From: Bacillus sp. AZ43
Lineage (GTDB): Bacteria > Actinomycetota > Actinomycetes > Mycobacteriales > Geodermatophilaceae
Reading direction: 5' to 3'
Assembly (NCBI GenBank): GCA_004570425.1
Contig: SPQJ01000009.1
Coordinates: forward strand, 1 to 64,000
Length of the DNA stretch: 64,000 nucleotides
In this document: in pieces, positions 40,397-51,368 of the stretch
Layout of the letters: every line of letters begins with the position of its first letter
Position numbering within the stretch: position 1 is the stretch's first letter
The notes under the pieces: model-generated
The model's database searches: none
What the model was told of the DNA's origin: nothing
What the model saw: only the letters and a program-made list of their open reading frames with translations
Translations under genes and position numbers: made by a program

Positions 40397-40801
40397 ATGG
40401 CCACCCCAGACGACCGCCGCTACACCGACCAGCACGAGTGGGCGCTGGTGCAGGGCACCGACGGGACGTCGACCGTCGTCCGGGTCGGCATCACCGACCA
40501 CGCGCAGGACGCACTGGGCGACATCGTCTTCGTGCAGCTGCCCGCCGTGGGCGACGAGGTGACGCCGGGCACCCCGATCGGCGAGGTGGAGTCGACCAAG
40601 AGCGTCTCCGACGTCTACGCGCCGGTCGCCGGTGTCGTGGCCGCCGTCAACGAGGCGCTCGCCGACGCGCCGGAGACCATCAACGCCGACCCGTACGGCG
40701 CCGGCTGGCTCGTGGAGATCAGCGTCCCCGGCGAGGGCGGCGACCCGATCGGGGCGCTGCTGGACGCCGACGCCTACCAGGCGCTGGTGAACGCGTCCTG
40801 A
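40397..40801 (+). CDS. gcvH: Glycine cleavage system H protein
   Basis: 134 residues, the lipoyl carrier of the glycine cleavage system. The lipoylated residue is Lys68 in [26 protein letters not shown] at the N-terminus and [20 protein letters not shown] are family signatures. ATG 40397 follows an AGGAGA about 10 nt upstream. It shuttles the aminomethyl group between GcvP (43799, same window), GcvT and lipoamide dehydrogenase; the last two are not here. Confidence 0.96.
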   Translation: MATPDDRRYTDQHEWALVQGTDGTSTVVRVGITDHAQDALGDIVFVQLPAVGDEVTPGTPIGEVESTKSVSDVYAPVAGVVAAVNEALADAPETINADPYGAGWLVEISVPGEGGDPIGALLDADAYQALVNAS

Positions 40802-40831
40802 CGGCCCCGCCGCCGGGCTGCGGCGGCACAC

Positions 40832-40846
40832 CGATCACTATGATCG
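40832..40846. promoter_or_regulatory. Palindrome overlapping a TATGAT -10 box, gcvH-garA gap
   Basis: CGATCA (40832-40837), CTA, TGATCG (40841-40846) is a perfect 6-3-6 palindrome. It overlaps TATGAT (40839-40844), the best -10 hexamer seen in this gap. It lies about 220 nt before garA in a 263-bp non-coding gap. A second candidate is TTGACC at 40911 with TTGCAT 18 nt later. Confidence 0.4.
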
Positions 40847-41064
40847 CGGAGGGCGCCGCTCCCGGGCGGTGACCAGCACGGAACCCCGGTTCCACACCCT
40901 GGACCTCCGGTTGACCCTCGGGCCGACCGGCTGGTTGCATGACCCACGGCCCGCCGCCCCCGCGGCGGCCGACCACGGTGGGCCGCCCGGCCCGTCGTCC
41001 GCCGGCCGCTCGCGGCCCGTTCCGAGGGCAGCGGCGAGGCCCCTCGGCACAGGAGGAGACAGAC

Positions 41065-41580
41065 GTGCACTGCACTCGTTGTGGCCACGAGAACCCCGAG
41101 GGCAGTCGCTTCTGCGCGCAGTGCGGCTCGCAGCTCTCCCAGGAGCGGGTCGGGGAGTCGACCAGCGTGATCCCCAAGGTCGGCGGGGAGGAGACCGGCG
41201 AGGCCGCGGAGGTCGGCGAGGCCGCCGACGCCCACGCGGGCGCCGTGGAGTCCCTCCCGGCGGGCTCGGCCCTGCTGGTGGTGAAGCGCGGCCCGAACGC
41301 CGGCAGCCGCTTCCTGCTCGACCAGGACGTCACGACCGCGGGTCGCCACCCCGACAGCGACATCTTCCTCGACGACGTCACGGTCAGCCGCCGGCACGTC
41401 GAGTTCCACCGCGAGGGCGGCGGTTTCTCGGTGCACGACGTCGGCAGCCTGAACGGCACCTACGTCAACCGGGAGCCGGTCGACGTCGCCACCCTCGCCG
41501 GAGGTGACGAGGTGCAGATCGGCAAGTTCCGCCTCGTCTACCTCACCGGTCCCCGCACCGGCGAGCCGGCCGCTCGCTAG
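41065..41580 (+). CDS. garA: GarA-like FHA protein with an N-terminal zinc ribbon
   Basis: 171 residues. It opens with two CxxC pairs, CTRCGHENPEGSRFCAQCG, a zinc ribbon. A short phosphorylatable stretch, ESTSVIPKVG, is where GarA has ETTSVF. The C-terminal FHA domain has AGRHPDSDIFLDDVTVSRRH and DVGSLNGTYVN. GarA inhibits 2-oxoglutarate metabolism when unphosphorylated and is a target of PknB/PknG in mycobacteria. GTG 41065 has AGGAGG 8 nt upstream; an in-frame ATG at 40939 would add a Pro/Arg-rich tail without ribosome-binding support. Confidence 0.88.
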   Translation: MHCTRCGHENPEGSRFCAQCGSQLSQERVGESTSVIPKVGGEETGEAAEVGEAADAHAGAVESLPAGSALLVVKRGPNAGSRFLLDQDVTTAGRHPDSDIFLDDVTVSRRHVEFHREGGGFSVHDVGSLNGTYVNREPVDVATLAGGDEVQIGKFRLVYLTGPRTGEPAAR

Positions 41581-42323
41581 TGGGCGTGCCCGAGCGCGAG
41601 AGCGCGCTCGGGGACGCCGCCGACCAGCGCACGCCTCGCCTGACCATCGGCGAGGTGCTGGCTGTTCTTCGCGACGACTTCCCCGACGTGACGATCAGCA
41701 AGATCCGGTACCTCGAGTCCGAGGACCTCGTGCACCCCCAGCGGACGCCGTCGGGGTACCGGAAGTTCTCGCGGGCGGACGTCAGCCGCCTGCGGTACGT
41801 CCTGGCCGCCCAGCGCGACCAGTACCTGCCGCTGCGGGTCATCAAGGAGCACCTCGAGGCGCTCGACCGCGGCGAGCCGCTGCCCGGTGCGACGGGCGCC
41901 GGGGGACCGGTGCCGCCGCCCCCGGCGGTCGACGGCGACGCCGAGTCCGGGGTGCCGCCGCTGACCCCGGAGCAGTTCGCCCGCGCGGCGGGGCTGGAGC
42001 CGGGGCAGCTCGCCGACTGCGTGCAGTTCGGCCTGCTCGCCACGGACGCCGACGGGCGCCACCCGGCGTCCGACCTCCCGATCGCCCGGGCGGCGGCCGG
42101 CCTGGCCCGGCACGGGATCGAGCCGCGCCACCTGCGGGTCTACCGCACCGGCGTGGAGCGCGAGGCCGGGTTGGTCGAGCAGCTGGTGGCCCCCGTCCTG
42201 CGCGCCCGCTCCGAGGAGGCGCGGACCCGGGCCACCGAGAAGCTCCGGGAGCTGGCGACACTGTCCGCGCAGCTCCACACGGCGCTCCTGGAGGCGCGCC
42301 TCCGGGACCTGCTGCGCCCCTGA
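41580..42323 (+). CDS. ftsR: MerR-family regulator, FtsR-like
   Basis: 247 residues. The winged helix is LTIGEVLAVLRDDFPDVTISKIRYLESEDLVHPQRTPSGYRKFSRADVSRLRYVL, the long variant seen in actinobacterial FtsR. The rest is a Pro-rich linker and a helical C-terminal domain ending LLEARLRDLLRP. Its location directly after the FHA gene matches the conserved cluster; the corynebacterial homologue controls ftsZ. GTG 41580 shares a base with the garA stop. Gene name is by synteny. Confidence 0.85.
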   Translation: MGVPERESALGDAADQRTPRLTIGEVLAVLRDDFPDVTISKIRYLESEDLVHPQRTPSGYRKFSRADVSRLRYVLAAQRDQYLPLRVIKEHLEALDRGEPLPGATGAGGPVPPPPAVDGDAESGVPPLTPEQFARAAGLEPGQLADCVQFGLLATDADGRHPASDLPIARAAAGLARHGIEPRHLRVYRTGVEREAGLVEQLVAPVLRARSEEARTRATEKLRELATLSAQLHTALLEARLRDLLRP

Positions 42324-42418
42324 CTCCGGCGTACCGTGGACGCCGTCGCGAGCGTCCGCCAGTCGCCCGACGAGACCGACCGCCCGCTACCCCCGGGCCG
42401 CATGAGGGAGCCGCAACC

Positions 42419-42907
42419 GTGCAGGAGCTTCGAGTCGTCGGTGTCCGGGTGGAGCTGCCCGGGAACCAGCCGATCCTGCTGCTCAAGGAGACGCAGGGCG
42501 AGCGGTACCTGCCCATCTGGATCGGCGCCGTCGAGGCGGCCGCGATCGCTTTCGAGCAGCAGGGCGTCCGTCCCGCCCGGCCCATGACCCACGACCTGCT
42601 GCGCGAGGTGGTCCGCGCCCTCGGCGCCACCCTCGAGGCGGTCAACATCACCGAGATGCGCGACGGCATCTACATCGCCGAGCTGGTGTTCGGCGACGAG
42701 CGCGTCGTCAGCGCCCGCCCCTCCGACGCGGTGGCGCTCGCCGTCCGGACCGGCGCCCCCATCTACGGCGCCGACGACCTGCTCGACGAGGTCGGGATCG
42801 AGATCCCCGACGAGCAGGAGGACGAGGTCGAGAAGTTCCGCGAGTTCCTCGACCAGATCTCGCCGGAGGACTTCGGCGCGGGGTCGGGCTCGGGCGGCAC
42901 CCCCTAG
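42419..42907 (+). CDS. Bifunctional nuclease (BFN, DUF151) family protein
   Basis: 162 residues. VQELRVVGVRVELPGNQPILLLKE and RYLPIWIGAVEAAAIAFEQQG lead into RPMTHDLLREVVRALGATLEAV and VSARPSDAVALAVRTGAPIY, the DUF151 signature. An acidic C-terminus ends in a Gly/Ser tail. Plant and bacterial members have nuclease activity, but the role in actinobacteria is unsettled. GTG 42419 has GGGAG 8 nt upstream; TACCGT at 42331-42336 could be a -10. Confidence 0.88.
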   Translation: MQELRVVGVRVELPGNQPILLLKETQGERYLPIWIGAVEAAAIAFEQQGVRPARPMTHDLLREVVRALGATLEAVNITEMRDGIYIAELVFGDERVVSARPSDAVALAVRTGAPIYGADDLLDEVGIEIPDEQEDEVEKFREFLDQISPEDFGAGSGSGGTP

Positions 42908-42993
42908 CGCGGAGGGCCATCTGTGCTTATCGGCCGGCGGGGTGCCCGACTCCACCCGAAATGATGAGCGAGGCGACACGCCGCCCCGCTCAG

Positions 42994-43022
42994 TTGACCC
43001 ACCCCCTGGCCCGGCTTACGGT
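42994..43022 (+). promoter_or_regulatory. Promoter of the second MerR-type gene
   Basis: TTGACC (42994-42999) and TACGGT (43017-43022) are spaced exactly 17 nt, the best-formed sigma-70-type promoter in the window. A leader of about 120 nt follows. It contains TGAC...GTCA half-sites at 43041-43055, which could be an autoregulatory site. Confidence 0.6.
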
Positions 43023-43147
43023 CGGCGAACAACAACGGTGTGACATCTGAGGTCAGTGGGTGCAACGCCCACCGCGACACGGCCTCCGGTGCGTGACCGT
43101 CGACCCGGTCCGCGACAGCGGTACGGGACCGAAGGAGGACGCTGGAC

Positions 43148-43723
43148 GTGAGCGACCAGAGGGACGGCTCCCAGGGTCAGCTGTTCAGCGATGCCGCGGT
43201 CGGGGCCCCGCCGTACGACGAGGTCGACACCGACCTCGTCGGCTACCGCGGCCCGACGGCGTGTGCCGCTGCAGGGATCACCTACCGCCAGCTGGACTAC
43301 TGGGCCCGCACGGGTCTGGTCGCGCCGTCGGTGCGCAGCGCCACCGGCTCGGGCACGCAGCGGCTGTACTCGTTCCGCGACATCCTGGTCCTGAAGGTCG
43401 TCAAGCGGCTGCTCGACACCGGGGTGTCCCTGCAGAACATCCGCAAGGCCGTGGACCACCTGCGCACCCGCGGCATCAAGGACCTCGCGAACGTCACCCT
43501 CTTCTCCGACGGCGCCACCGTCTACGAGTGCACCTCCGCCGAGGAGGTCGTGGACCTGCTCGCCGGAGGCCAGGGGGTCTTCGGCATCGCGGTCTCCGGC
43601 GCGCTGCGCGAGCTCTCCGGTGAGCTCGCCGAGCTGCCGGCCGAGCGGCTCGACGGCGGGCCGGCGCACGCCGCCGACGACGAGCTCGCCATGCGCCGCC
43701 GCCGCCGCGCCCAGACCGCGTAG
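43148..43723 (+). CDS. MerR-family regulator (Rv1830/ResR-like)
   Basis: 191 residues. The DNA-binding domain reads GYRGPTACAAAGITYRQLDYWARTGLVAPSVRSATGSGTQRLYSFRDILVLKVVKRLLDTGVSLQNIRKAVDHL. The C-terminal domain (FSDGATVYECTSAEEVVDLLAGGQGVFGIAV) is characteristic of the actinobacterial homologue linked to growth and division timing. GTG 43148 has AAGGAGG 9-10 nt upstream. Own promoter at 42994. Confidence 0.9.
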   Translation: MSDQRDGSQGQLFSDAAVGAPPYDEVDTDLVGYRGPTACAAAGITYRQLDYWARTGLVAPSVRSATGSGTQRLYSFRDILVLKVVKRLLDTGVSLQNIRKAVDHLRTRGIKDLANVTLFSDGATVYECTSAEEVVDLLAGGQGVFGIAVSGALRELSGELAELPAERLDGGPAHAADDELAMRRRRRAQTA

Positions 43724-43785
43724 ACAGGCCGTCGACCACACTGCTGCGTGGTCGGGCGATCCGCGGTCCCGTGGCGCCCCGCTGG

Positions 43786-43791
43786 TAGCGT
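43786..43791 (+). promoter_or_regulatory. -10-like box TAGCGT for leaderless gcvP
   Basis: TAGCGT ends 7 nt before GTG 43799, and no Shine-Dalgarno is present. The same hexamer stands before the genes at 51369 and 61093. Confidence 0.5.
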
Positions 43792-43798
43792 TCGGCCA

Positions 43799-46807
<3,009 letters not shown>

Positions 46808-46832
46808 CGGCGTCGGGTGGCAGGGTGTCGGC

Positions 46833-47414
46833 ATGGACCAGAAGGCCGACCTCCGGCGCTACCTGCAGGCCGCCCGCGACGCCGTGCTCTGGAAGCTCGA
46901 CGGGCTCTCGGAGTACGACGCGCGCCGGCCGATGACCCCGACCGGCACCAACCTGCTGGGCCTCGTGAAGCACCTGGCGTATGTCGAGCTCGGCTACTTC
47001 GGCGTGACCTTCGGGCGGCCGGTGGAGGAGGCGCGTGCCTGGGTCGAGGACGACGGCGCGATCCCGAACTGGGACATGTGGGCCACCGCCGAGGAGAGCC
47101 GGGACGACGTCGTCGCCGGCTACCGCCGGGCCTGGGAGCACGCCGACGCGACCGTCGCGACGCTGCCCCTGGATGCCGTCGGGAGCGTCCCGTGGTGGCG
47201 GCCCGGGAGCCGCGAGGTGACGCTCCACCAGGTCCTCGTGCACGTCATCGCCGAGACCGACCGGCATGCCGGTCACGCGGACGTCGTGCGGGAGCTGATC
47301 GACGGGTCGGCCGGGGTGCGGGCGGGCGGGAGCAACCTGCCCGACGTCGAGCCGGGCTGGTGGGCCGGCTACCGCGACCGCCTGGAGCAGGTGGCCGGCC
47401 GGTTCCGCGGCTAG
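46833..47414 (+). CDS. DinB-family (DUF664) metal-dependent protein
   Basis: 193 residues forming a four-helix bundle. Possible metal ligands are His in LGLVKHLAYVELGYFG and the two His in LHQVLVHVIAETDRHAGHADVVRELIDG. In related bundles these bind Zn or Ni, and some members use mycothiol or bacillithiol. ATG 46833 follows a CAGGGT box by 6 nt, a relaxed leaderless arrangement. The stop overlaps the stop of the convergent small gene by 4 nt. Confidence 0.85.
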   Translation: MDQKADLRRYLQAARDAVLWKLDGLSEYDARRPMTPTGTNLLGLVKHLAYVELGYFGVTFGRPVEEARAWVEDDGAIPNWDMWATAEESRDDVVAGYRRAWEHADATVATLPLDAVGSVPWWRPGSREVTLHQVLVHVIAETDRHAGHADVVRELIDGSAGVRAGGSNLPDVEPGWWAGYRDRLEQVAGRFRG

Positions 47415-47614
47415 GCCTGGACGAGCTCGGGGGCCAGCCAGACGTGGTGGTCGCGGACGGCGCTGCCGTCGGGGAGCAGCTCGCCGTCGTCGTCGAACAG
47501 GACGACGCCGTTGCACAGCAGGCTCCAGCCCTGCTCGGGGTGGCTGCTGACCACGGCGGCGAGGTCGCGGGCCTCGCTGGTGGCGTCGGGGCAGGGAGTG
47601 GCGTGGTGGCACAT
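47411..47614 (-). CDS. DUF5999 small protein
   Basis: 67 residues: MCHHATPCPDATSEARD, then HPEQGWSLLCNGVVLFDDDGELLPDG. This matches the DUF5999 pattern of small actinobacterial proteins. The N-terminal CHH...C and later Cys could bind a metal. ATG 47614 has GAGGA 7 nt upstream. Function unknown. Confidence 0.85.
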   Translation of the reverse strand: MCHHATPCPDATSEARDLAAVVSSHPEQGWSLLCNGVVLFDDDGELLPDGSAVRDHHVWLAPELVQA

Positions 47615-47721
47615 GGCAGGTCCTCTGGTCCGTGAGCAAGGAGCGCCGGTCCGGGGTTACGTACCGTGCTCGTCTGATCACTCAGTTCGGCAAGTCTGCG
47701 CGTCCACTGAAGGACCGGGGA

Positions 47722-47743
47722 GTGATCTGGATCACCAGATCAC
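47722..47743. promoter_or_regulatory. Perfect inverted repeat with a nested Crp-like site, between DUF5999 and coaA
   Basis: GTGATCTGG (47722-47730), ATCA, CCAGATCAC (47735-47743) is a 9-4-9 perfect inverted repeat. Nested in it, GTGATCTGGATCAC fits the Crp/GlxR pattern GTGA-N6-TCAC. It sits about 110 nt upstream of the DUF5999 start and 76 nt past the coaA stop, so it could be an operator or a bidirectional terminator hairpin. Confidence 0.5.
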
Positions 47744-47818
47744 CCGAAGGAGTCGGCACTTCCTGCCATGGCCGGGCGCCGTCCGGCGTGTGCGCCCAGG
47801 TGGGCGCGGCGTGTCGCG

Positions 47819-48781
47819 TCAGAGCTTGCGGAGCAGCACCCGGCGCACCGAGTGGTCGGCCGCCTTCTGCAGCACCAGCCGCGCCCGCGACCGGGTCGGG
47901 GCGATGTTCTGCCGCAGGTTCGGGCCGTTGACCGCCGACCAGATGCCCATCGCCGTCTCCTGCGCCTGGTCGTCGGTCAGGTCGGCGAACCGGTGGAAGT
48001 AGGCGGTGGTGTCCTGGAAGGCGGTGCGGCGCAGGGCCAGGAACCGCTCGACGTACCACCGCTGGATGTCGCCCTCGGCGGCGTCGACGTAGACGGAGAA
48101 GTCGAAGAAGTCCGACAGGAAGACCTCGGGCGTCGTGCCGTCGCTGCGGCTGCCGGCCTGCAGGACGTTGAGCCCCTCCAGCACCAGGATGTCGGGGCGG
48201 TCCACGGCCTGCCGGGCGCCGGGGACGATGTCGTAGCTCTGGTGGTCGTACACCGGGGCGAACACCTCCTCGCGGCCGGACTTCACGTCGGCGAGGAAAC
48301 GCACCAGGGCCCGCCGGTCGTAGCTCTCCGGGAAGCCCTTGCGCCCCATCAGCCCCCGGGCCTCGAGGACGGCGTTCGGCAGCAGGAACCCGTCGGTGGT
48401 CACCAGGTCCACCCGGGGCGAGCCGGGGGCGGCCGCGAGCAGCCGCTGCAGCAGCCGGGACGTCGTGCTCTTCCCGACGGCGACGCTGCCGGCCACCGCG
48501 ATGACGAACGGCACCTTGGCCGTGGTGTCGCCGAGGAACTCGCTCTGCGCGGCCCACAGGCGCCGGCTGGCCGCCACGTGCAGGTCCAGCAGCTCGGCCA
48601 GCGGGAGGTAGACGCTGGCCACCTCGTCGAGGTCGATCCGGTCGCCGAGCGTGGCCAGCTCGCGCAGCTCGGCCTCGTCGAGCGGCAGCCGCGAGCCCGC
48701 CGCGAGCGCACGCCACGAGGCGCGGTCGAACACCGCGTAGGGCGAGATGGAGGTGCGCGTACCGGACGTCACGGCGACCAT
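47819..48781 (-). CDS. coaA: Pantothenate kinase type I
   Basis: 320 residues; first step of coenzyme A synthesis, ATP plus pantothenate. The P-loop is [38 protein letters not shown] and HQSYDIVPG mark type I (CoaA), and VLEGLNVLQ and [10 protein letters not shown] complete the pattern. ATG 48781 was preferred over GTG 48820 because its N-terminus ([20 protein letters not shown]) matches the family start; neither has a clear Shine-Dalgarno. Confidence 0.95.
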   Translation of the reverse strand: MVAVTSGTRTSISPYAVFDRASWRALAAGSRLPLDEAELRELATLGDRIDLDEVASVYLPLAELLDLHVAASRRLWAAQSEFLGDTTAKVPFVIAVAGSVAVGKSTTSRLLQRLLAAAPGSPRVDLVTTDGFLLPNAVLEARGLMGRKGFPESYDRRALVRFLADVKSGREEVFAPVYDHQSYDIVPGARQAVDRPDILVLEGLNVLQAGSRSDGTTPEVFLSDFFDFSVYVDAAEGDIQRWYVERFLALRRTAFQDTTAYFHRFADLTDDQAQETAMGIWSAVNGPNLRQNIAPTRSRARLVLQKAADHSVRRVLLRKL

Positions 48782-48860
48782 CGTGCCGTCCGCCGGGTGC
48801 GGGCACTCCCTCCGGGTCACCCGGGCGGGTGGGGGAGGGGTCCTCGGCCCCGCACGCGTC

Positions 48861-48866
48861 TAGGGT
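48861..48866 (+). promoter_or_regulatory. -10-like box TAGGGT for a leaderless GNAT gene
   Basis: TAGGGT ends 6 nt before GTG 48873 with no ribosome-binding site. The identical box precedes the lipoprotein gene at 59157 with the same 6-nt spacing. Confidence 0.5.
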
Positions 48867-48872
48867 CGGCGT

Positions 48873-49685
48873 GTGCCGACCCGTCCGGGGCTGCTCGAGT
48901 GCATCGAGCGCTATCACGCCGCCGCCCCGCTGCCGGACGCCCCGGTCACCGCGGTGGGCGCCCTCGACGTCCCGATCGGCGACCCGGCCTGGCCCTACCC
49001 GGCGCGGCCCCGGACCGGCGCCGGCCGCGTGACGACCGACGACGTCCGCGCCGCCGTCGCGCTCCAGCAGGAGGCCGGCCTCCCCGCCGCCCTGGAGTGG
49101 GTCCCCGAGTGCTCGCCGGGGACCGCCACCGCCGCCCGCGCCGCCGGTCTCACGGTGGAGGAGCTGCCGCTGCTGGTCGCCGTCGACCCGGTGGAGCTGC
49201 TGCTCCCGGCCGGCGTGCGGCTCTACGTCGTCGGTGCCGACGACCCCGAGCTGCCCCGCTACCAGCGGGTGGCCGCCACCGCCTTCGCCCACCCGGGCGG
49301 CCCGGCCGACGTCCACGACGTCCCGCTCGACACCTCACCGGAGGCCCGGGCCCGGACCGCCGCGCTCCGGGAGCGGATCGCGTCGGGGCGCACCGTGATG
49401 ATGGTCGCCGTGGAGGACGGGCGGCCGGTCGCCGTCGGCTCGCACCAGCCGGTCGACATCGGTGGCGCGGAGGTCAGCGAGGTCGTGGGCGTCGCCACGC
49501 TGCCCCGGCTGCGCGGCCGCGGGCTCGGCGCCGGCATCGCCTCGGCGCTGGCCGCCCACGCCACCGAGACCGCCGACATGGTGTTCCTCGCGGCGGGGGA
49601 CGACGACGTCGCCCGGGTGTACGAGCGGGTCGGGTTCGCCCGCCTCGCCACGACGGCGGTCGCCGACCTGCGCCCGGTCGACTGA
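48873..49685 (+). CDS. GNAT-family acetyltransferase
   Basis: 270 residues. The C-terminal half carries the GNAT acetyl-CoA site EVVGVATLPRLRGRGLGAGIASALAAHA (motif A, R-x-x-G-x-G/A) and VARVYERVGFARLAT. The N-terminal half resembles a degenerate second GNAT domain without a CoA loop. The acceptor is unknown. Leaderless start with TAGGGT 6 nt upstream. It is convergent with the next gene (6-nt gap). Confidence 0.85.
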   Translation: MPTRPGLLECIERYHAAAPLPDAPVTAVGALDVPIGDPAWPYPARPRTGAGRVTTDDVRAAVALQQEAGLPAALEWVPECSPGTATAARAAGLTVEELPLLVAVDPVELLLPAGVRLYVVGADDPELPRYQRVAATAFAHPGGPADVHDVPLDTSPEARARTAALRERIASGRTVMMVAVEDGRPVAVGSHQPVDIGGAEVSEVVGVATLPRLRGRGLGAGIASALAAHATETADMVFLAAGDDDVARVYERVGFARLATTAVADLRPVD

Positions 49686-49691
49686 CCCTCC

Positions 49692-50594
49692 TCAGTGCGG
49701 GGGCGGCGGCGGGAGGGCCGCGGCCGCCGCGGTGAGCGCCGCCCGGGCCTGCTCGTAGCCGACCGCCCGCGGCACCTCGCTGAGCAGGACGACGACGCGG
49801 CGACCCACCACGCCCACCGAGTGCAGGTGCCGGGCCCCGTCGACGCAGCACATCCAGCCCTGCTTGACCGCCGTCCGCGGGGGAGCGGTGCCGAACAGCC
49901 CGAACCGCTGGTCGAACCCGTCGGCGGCGACGCCGTCGGCCGACCGCATCCAGCCCAGCAGCGTCGCGGCGTCGTCGGGGTGCGCGGCCACGGGCAGCAG
50001 GGAGAGGAACCGGGCGAGGTCCCGCGCCGTGGTCACCGTCTGGCCCCACTGACCGGGCACGACCGGGGGAGCGGTGCCGGTCAGCCCGTACCGGCGGGCC
50101 ACGTCGGTCACCATCCGGCCACCGCCGTGGCGGACCCACAGCGCGGAGGCGGCCGGGTCGTCCGACCGGCGGATCATGGCCTCGAGCAGGGCCGGGTCGT
50201 CGGGCCGCAGCGCGAGCACCCCCGCGCGGGCGCGCCGCAGGACGTCCTCGGCCACGAAGAGCTTGACCATCGAGGCGGCCGGGAACGCCCGGTCGGCCGC
50301 CGCGTTGCCCGCCGTCGCGCGGGCGAGCCGCGCGCTGCGCGCCTCGGCGGCGCGGATCGAGGCCGCGACGACGTCCTGCTGCCGGGCGACCGCGACGGCG
50401 AGCGTGCCCACCGGCGGGTACGCCGAGGCCGCGGCCGCGAGCAGCTCGGCCGGCGGCGGGCCGCCCGCGGCGGCCCGCCGGTCCGGAGCGAGGAGCACCT
50501 CGGCCAGCAGCAGGGCGAACAGGGTCAGGGGGAGGAGCACCCGCCGGGGGCCGGGAGGGCCGTGCCGGCGGCGGGGCGCGGCCACCGTCGCCAT
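49692..50594 (-). CDS. Class A beta-lactamase-like serine hydrolase, membrane-anchored
   Basis: 300 residues. An N-terminal signal-anchor covers residues 18-36. The serine hydrolase motifs are S108-M-V-K111 in AASMVKLFV, SDD (144-146) in place of SDN, and KQG (244-246) in place of KTG. The omega-loop Glu of true class A beta-lactamases is not evident. It may be a cell-wall D,D-peptidase-like or lipoprotein hydrolase, not a resistance enzyme. ATG 50594 has no Shine-Dalgarno. The repeat at 50622 lies just upstream. Confidence 0.8.
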   Translation of the reverse strand: MATVAAPRRRHGPPGPRRVLLPLTLFALLLAEVLLAPDRRAAAGGPPPAELLAAAASAYPPVGTLAVAVARQQDVVAASIRAAEARSARLARATAGNAAADRAFPAASMVKLFVAEDVLRRARAGVLALRPDDPALLEAMIRRSDDPAASALWVRHGGGRMVTDVARRYGLTGTAPPVVPGQWGQTVTTARDLARFLSLLPVAAHPDDAATLLGWMRSADGVAADGFDQRFGLFGTAPPRTAVKQGWMCCVDGARHLHSVGVVGRRVVVLLSEVPRAVGYEQARAALTAAAAALPPPPPH

Positions 50595-50621
50595 GCGGCC
50601 ATGGTCCCCCCGGCCCGGCCG

Positions 50622-50668
50622 CCCTGCAGGGGCCCGCCGCGAGTGGTGGGGGGCAGCGGGTCCTCCCT
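50622..50668 (-). repeat. Dispersed intergenic repeat copy 4, against the PEBP stop codon
   Basis: On the plus strand CCCTGCAGGG, CCCGCCGCGAG, then GTGGTGGGGGGCAGCGGG and TCCTCC run to the PEBP stop codon at 50668. CCCTGCAGGG and CCCGCCGCGAG also occur in the 44-bp units at 37281. Read on the minus strand it begins directly at the stop codon, as copies 1 and 2 do. Confidence 0.7.
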
Positions 50669-51213
50669 CAGTCCTCCTCGTAGGTGACGACCAGGGTGGC
50701 GCGGGCCAGGGTGTGGAAGAAGAGGTTGAAGCCGAGCACGGCCGGCGTGGTGTCCGCGGTGACGTCGAGGGACTCGGTGTCGACGGCGTGCACCACGACG
50801 AAGTAGCGGTGCGGCCCGTGCCCCGACGGGGGAGCCGCGCCGACGTAGCCGGCGAAGCCGCCGTCGTTGCGCAGCTGCACGGCGCCCGGGGGCAGCTGGG
50901 GGGCGTCCTTGTCGCCGGCGCCGGAGGGCAGCTCGGTCACCGACGCCGGGATGTTGGCCACCGCCCAGTGCCAGAAGCCGCTGGCCGTGGGGGCGTCCGG
51001 GTCGTAGACGGTCACCGCGAAGCTCTTCGTCCCCTCGGGGAAGCCCGACCACGACAGCTGCGGGGAGCGGTCCTCGCCGCCGGCGCCCATGACGCCGCTG
51101 ACGTGCGGCATCGGCAGCACCTCGCCGTCGGCGACGTCGGTGCTGGTGACGGTGAAGCTCGGCACCTGCGGCAGGTGCTCGTAGGGGTCGTAGGACAGCG
51201 GCCGGTCGGCCAT
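50668..51213 (-). CDS. YbhB/YbcL-family phosphatidylethanolamine-binding-like protein
   Basis: 181 residues. The PEBP fold is shown by [40 protein letters not shown], with the ligand pocket DPDAP and [26 protein letters not shown] is the second signature (GPHRY). Bacterial members are cytosolic with unclear roles. ATG 51213 has AGGAG 9 nt upstream; the GTG at 51222 overlaps that site and is less likely. Confidence 0.92.
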   Translation of the reverse strand: MADRPLSYDPYEHLPQVPSFTVTSTDVADGEVLPMPHVSGVMGAGGEDRSPQLSWSGFPEGTKSFAVTVYDPDAPTASGFWHWAVANIPASVTELPSGAGDKDAPQLPPGAVQLRNDGGFAGYVGAAPPSGHGPHRYFVVVHAVDTESLDVTADTTPAVLGFNLFFHTLARATLVVTYEED

Positions 51214-51356
51214 CGCGGGCACTCCTCGTCTCGGACGGGCACGGGCGGGAGCGCGGCGGCCCCCGCGCCGACCCTAGGCAGGGCCGGTGCGGGCCGCCCG
51301 TCGGTCGCGACACACGACCGCAGCGCGCTCGACACGTGCGGGCGGCTTTCCGCCGG

Positions 51357-51362
51357 TAGCGT
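51357..51362 (+). promoter_or_regulatory. -10-like box TAGCGT for the leaderless HAD gene
   Basis: TAGCGT ends 6 nt before GTG 51369, with no ribosome-binding site between. It would drive the HAD-GH65 operon. Confidence 0.5.
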
Positions 51363-51368
51363 CGGTCC

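Noticed and set aside
39109-40404. Ser/Ala-rich and Leu/Gly-rich antisense proteins opposite the acidic DUF881 gene
   Set aside because: They are reverse readings of the Glu-codon repeats.
49692-50594. Antibiotic-resistance beta-lactamase
   Set aside because: SxxK is present, but SDN and KTG are altered and the omega-loop Glu is not evident, so only a beta-lactamase-like hydrolase is called.
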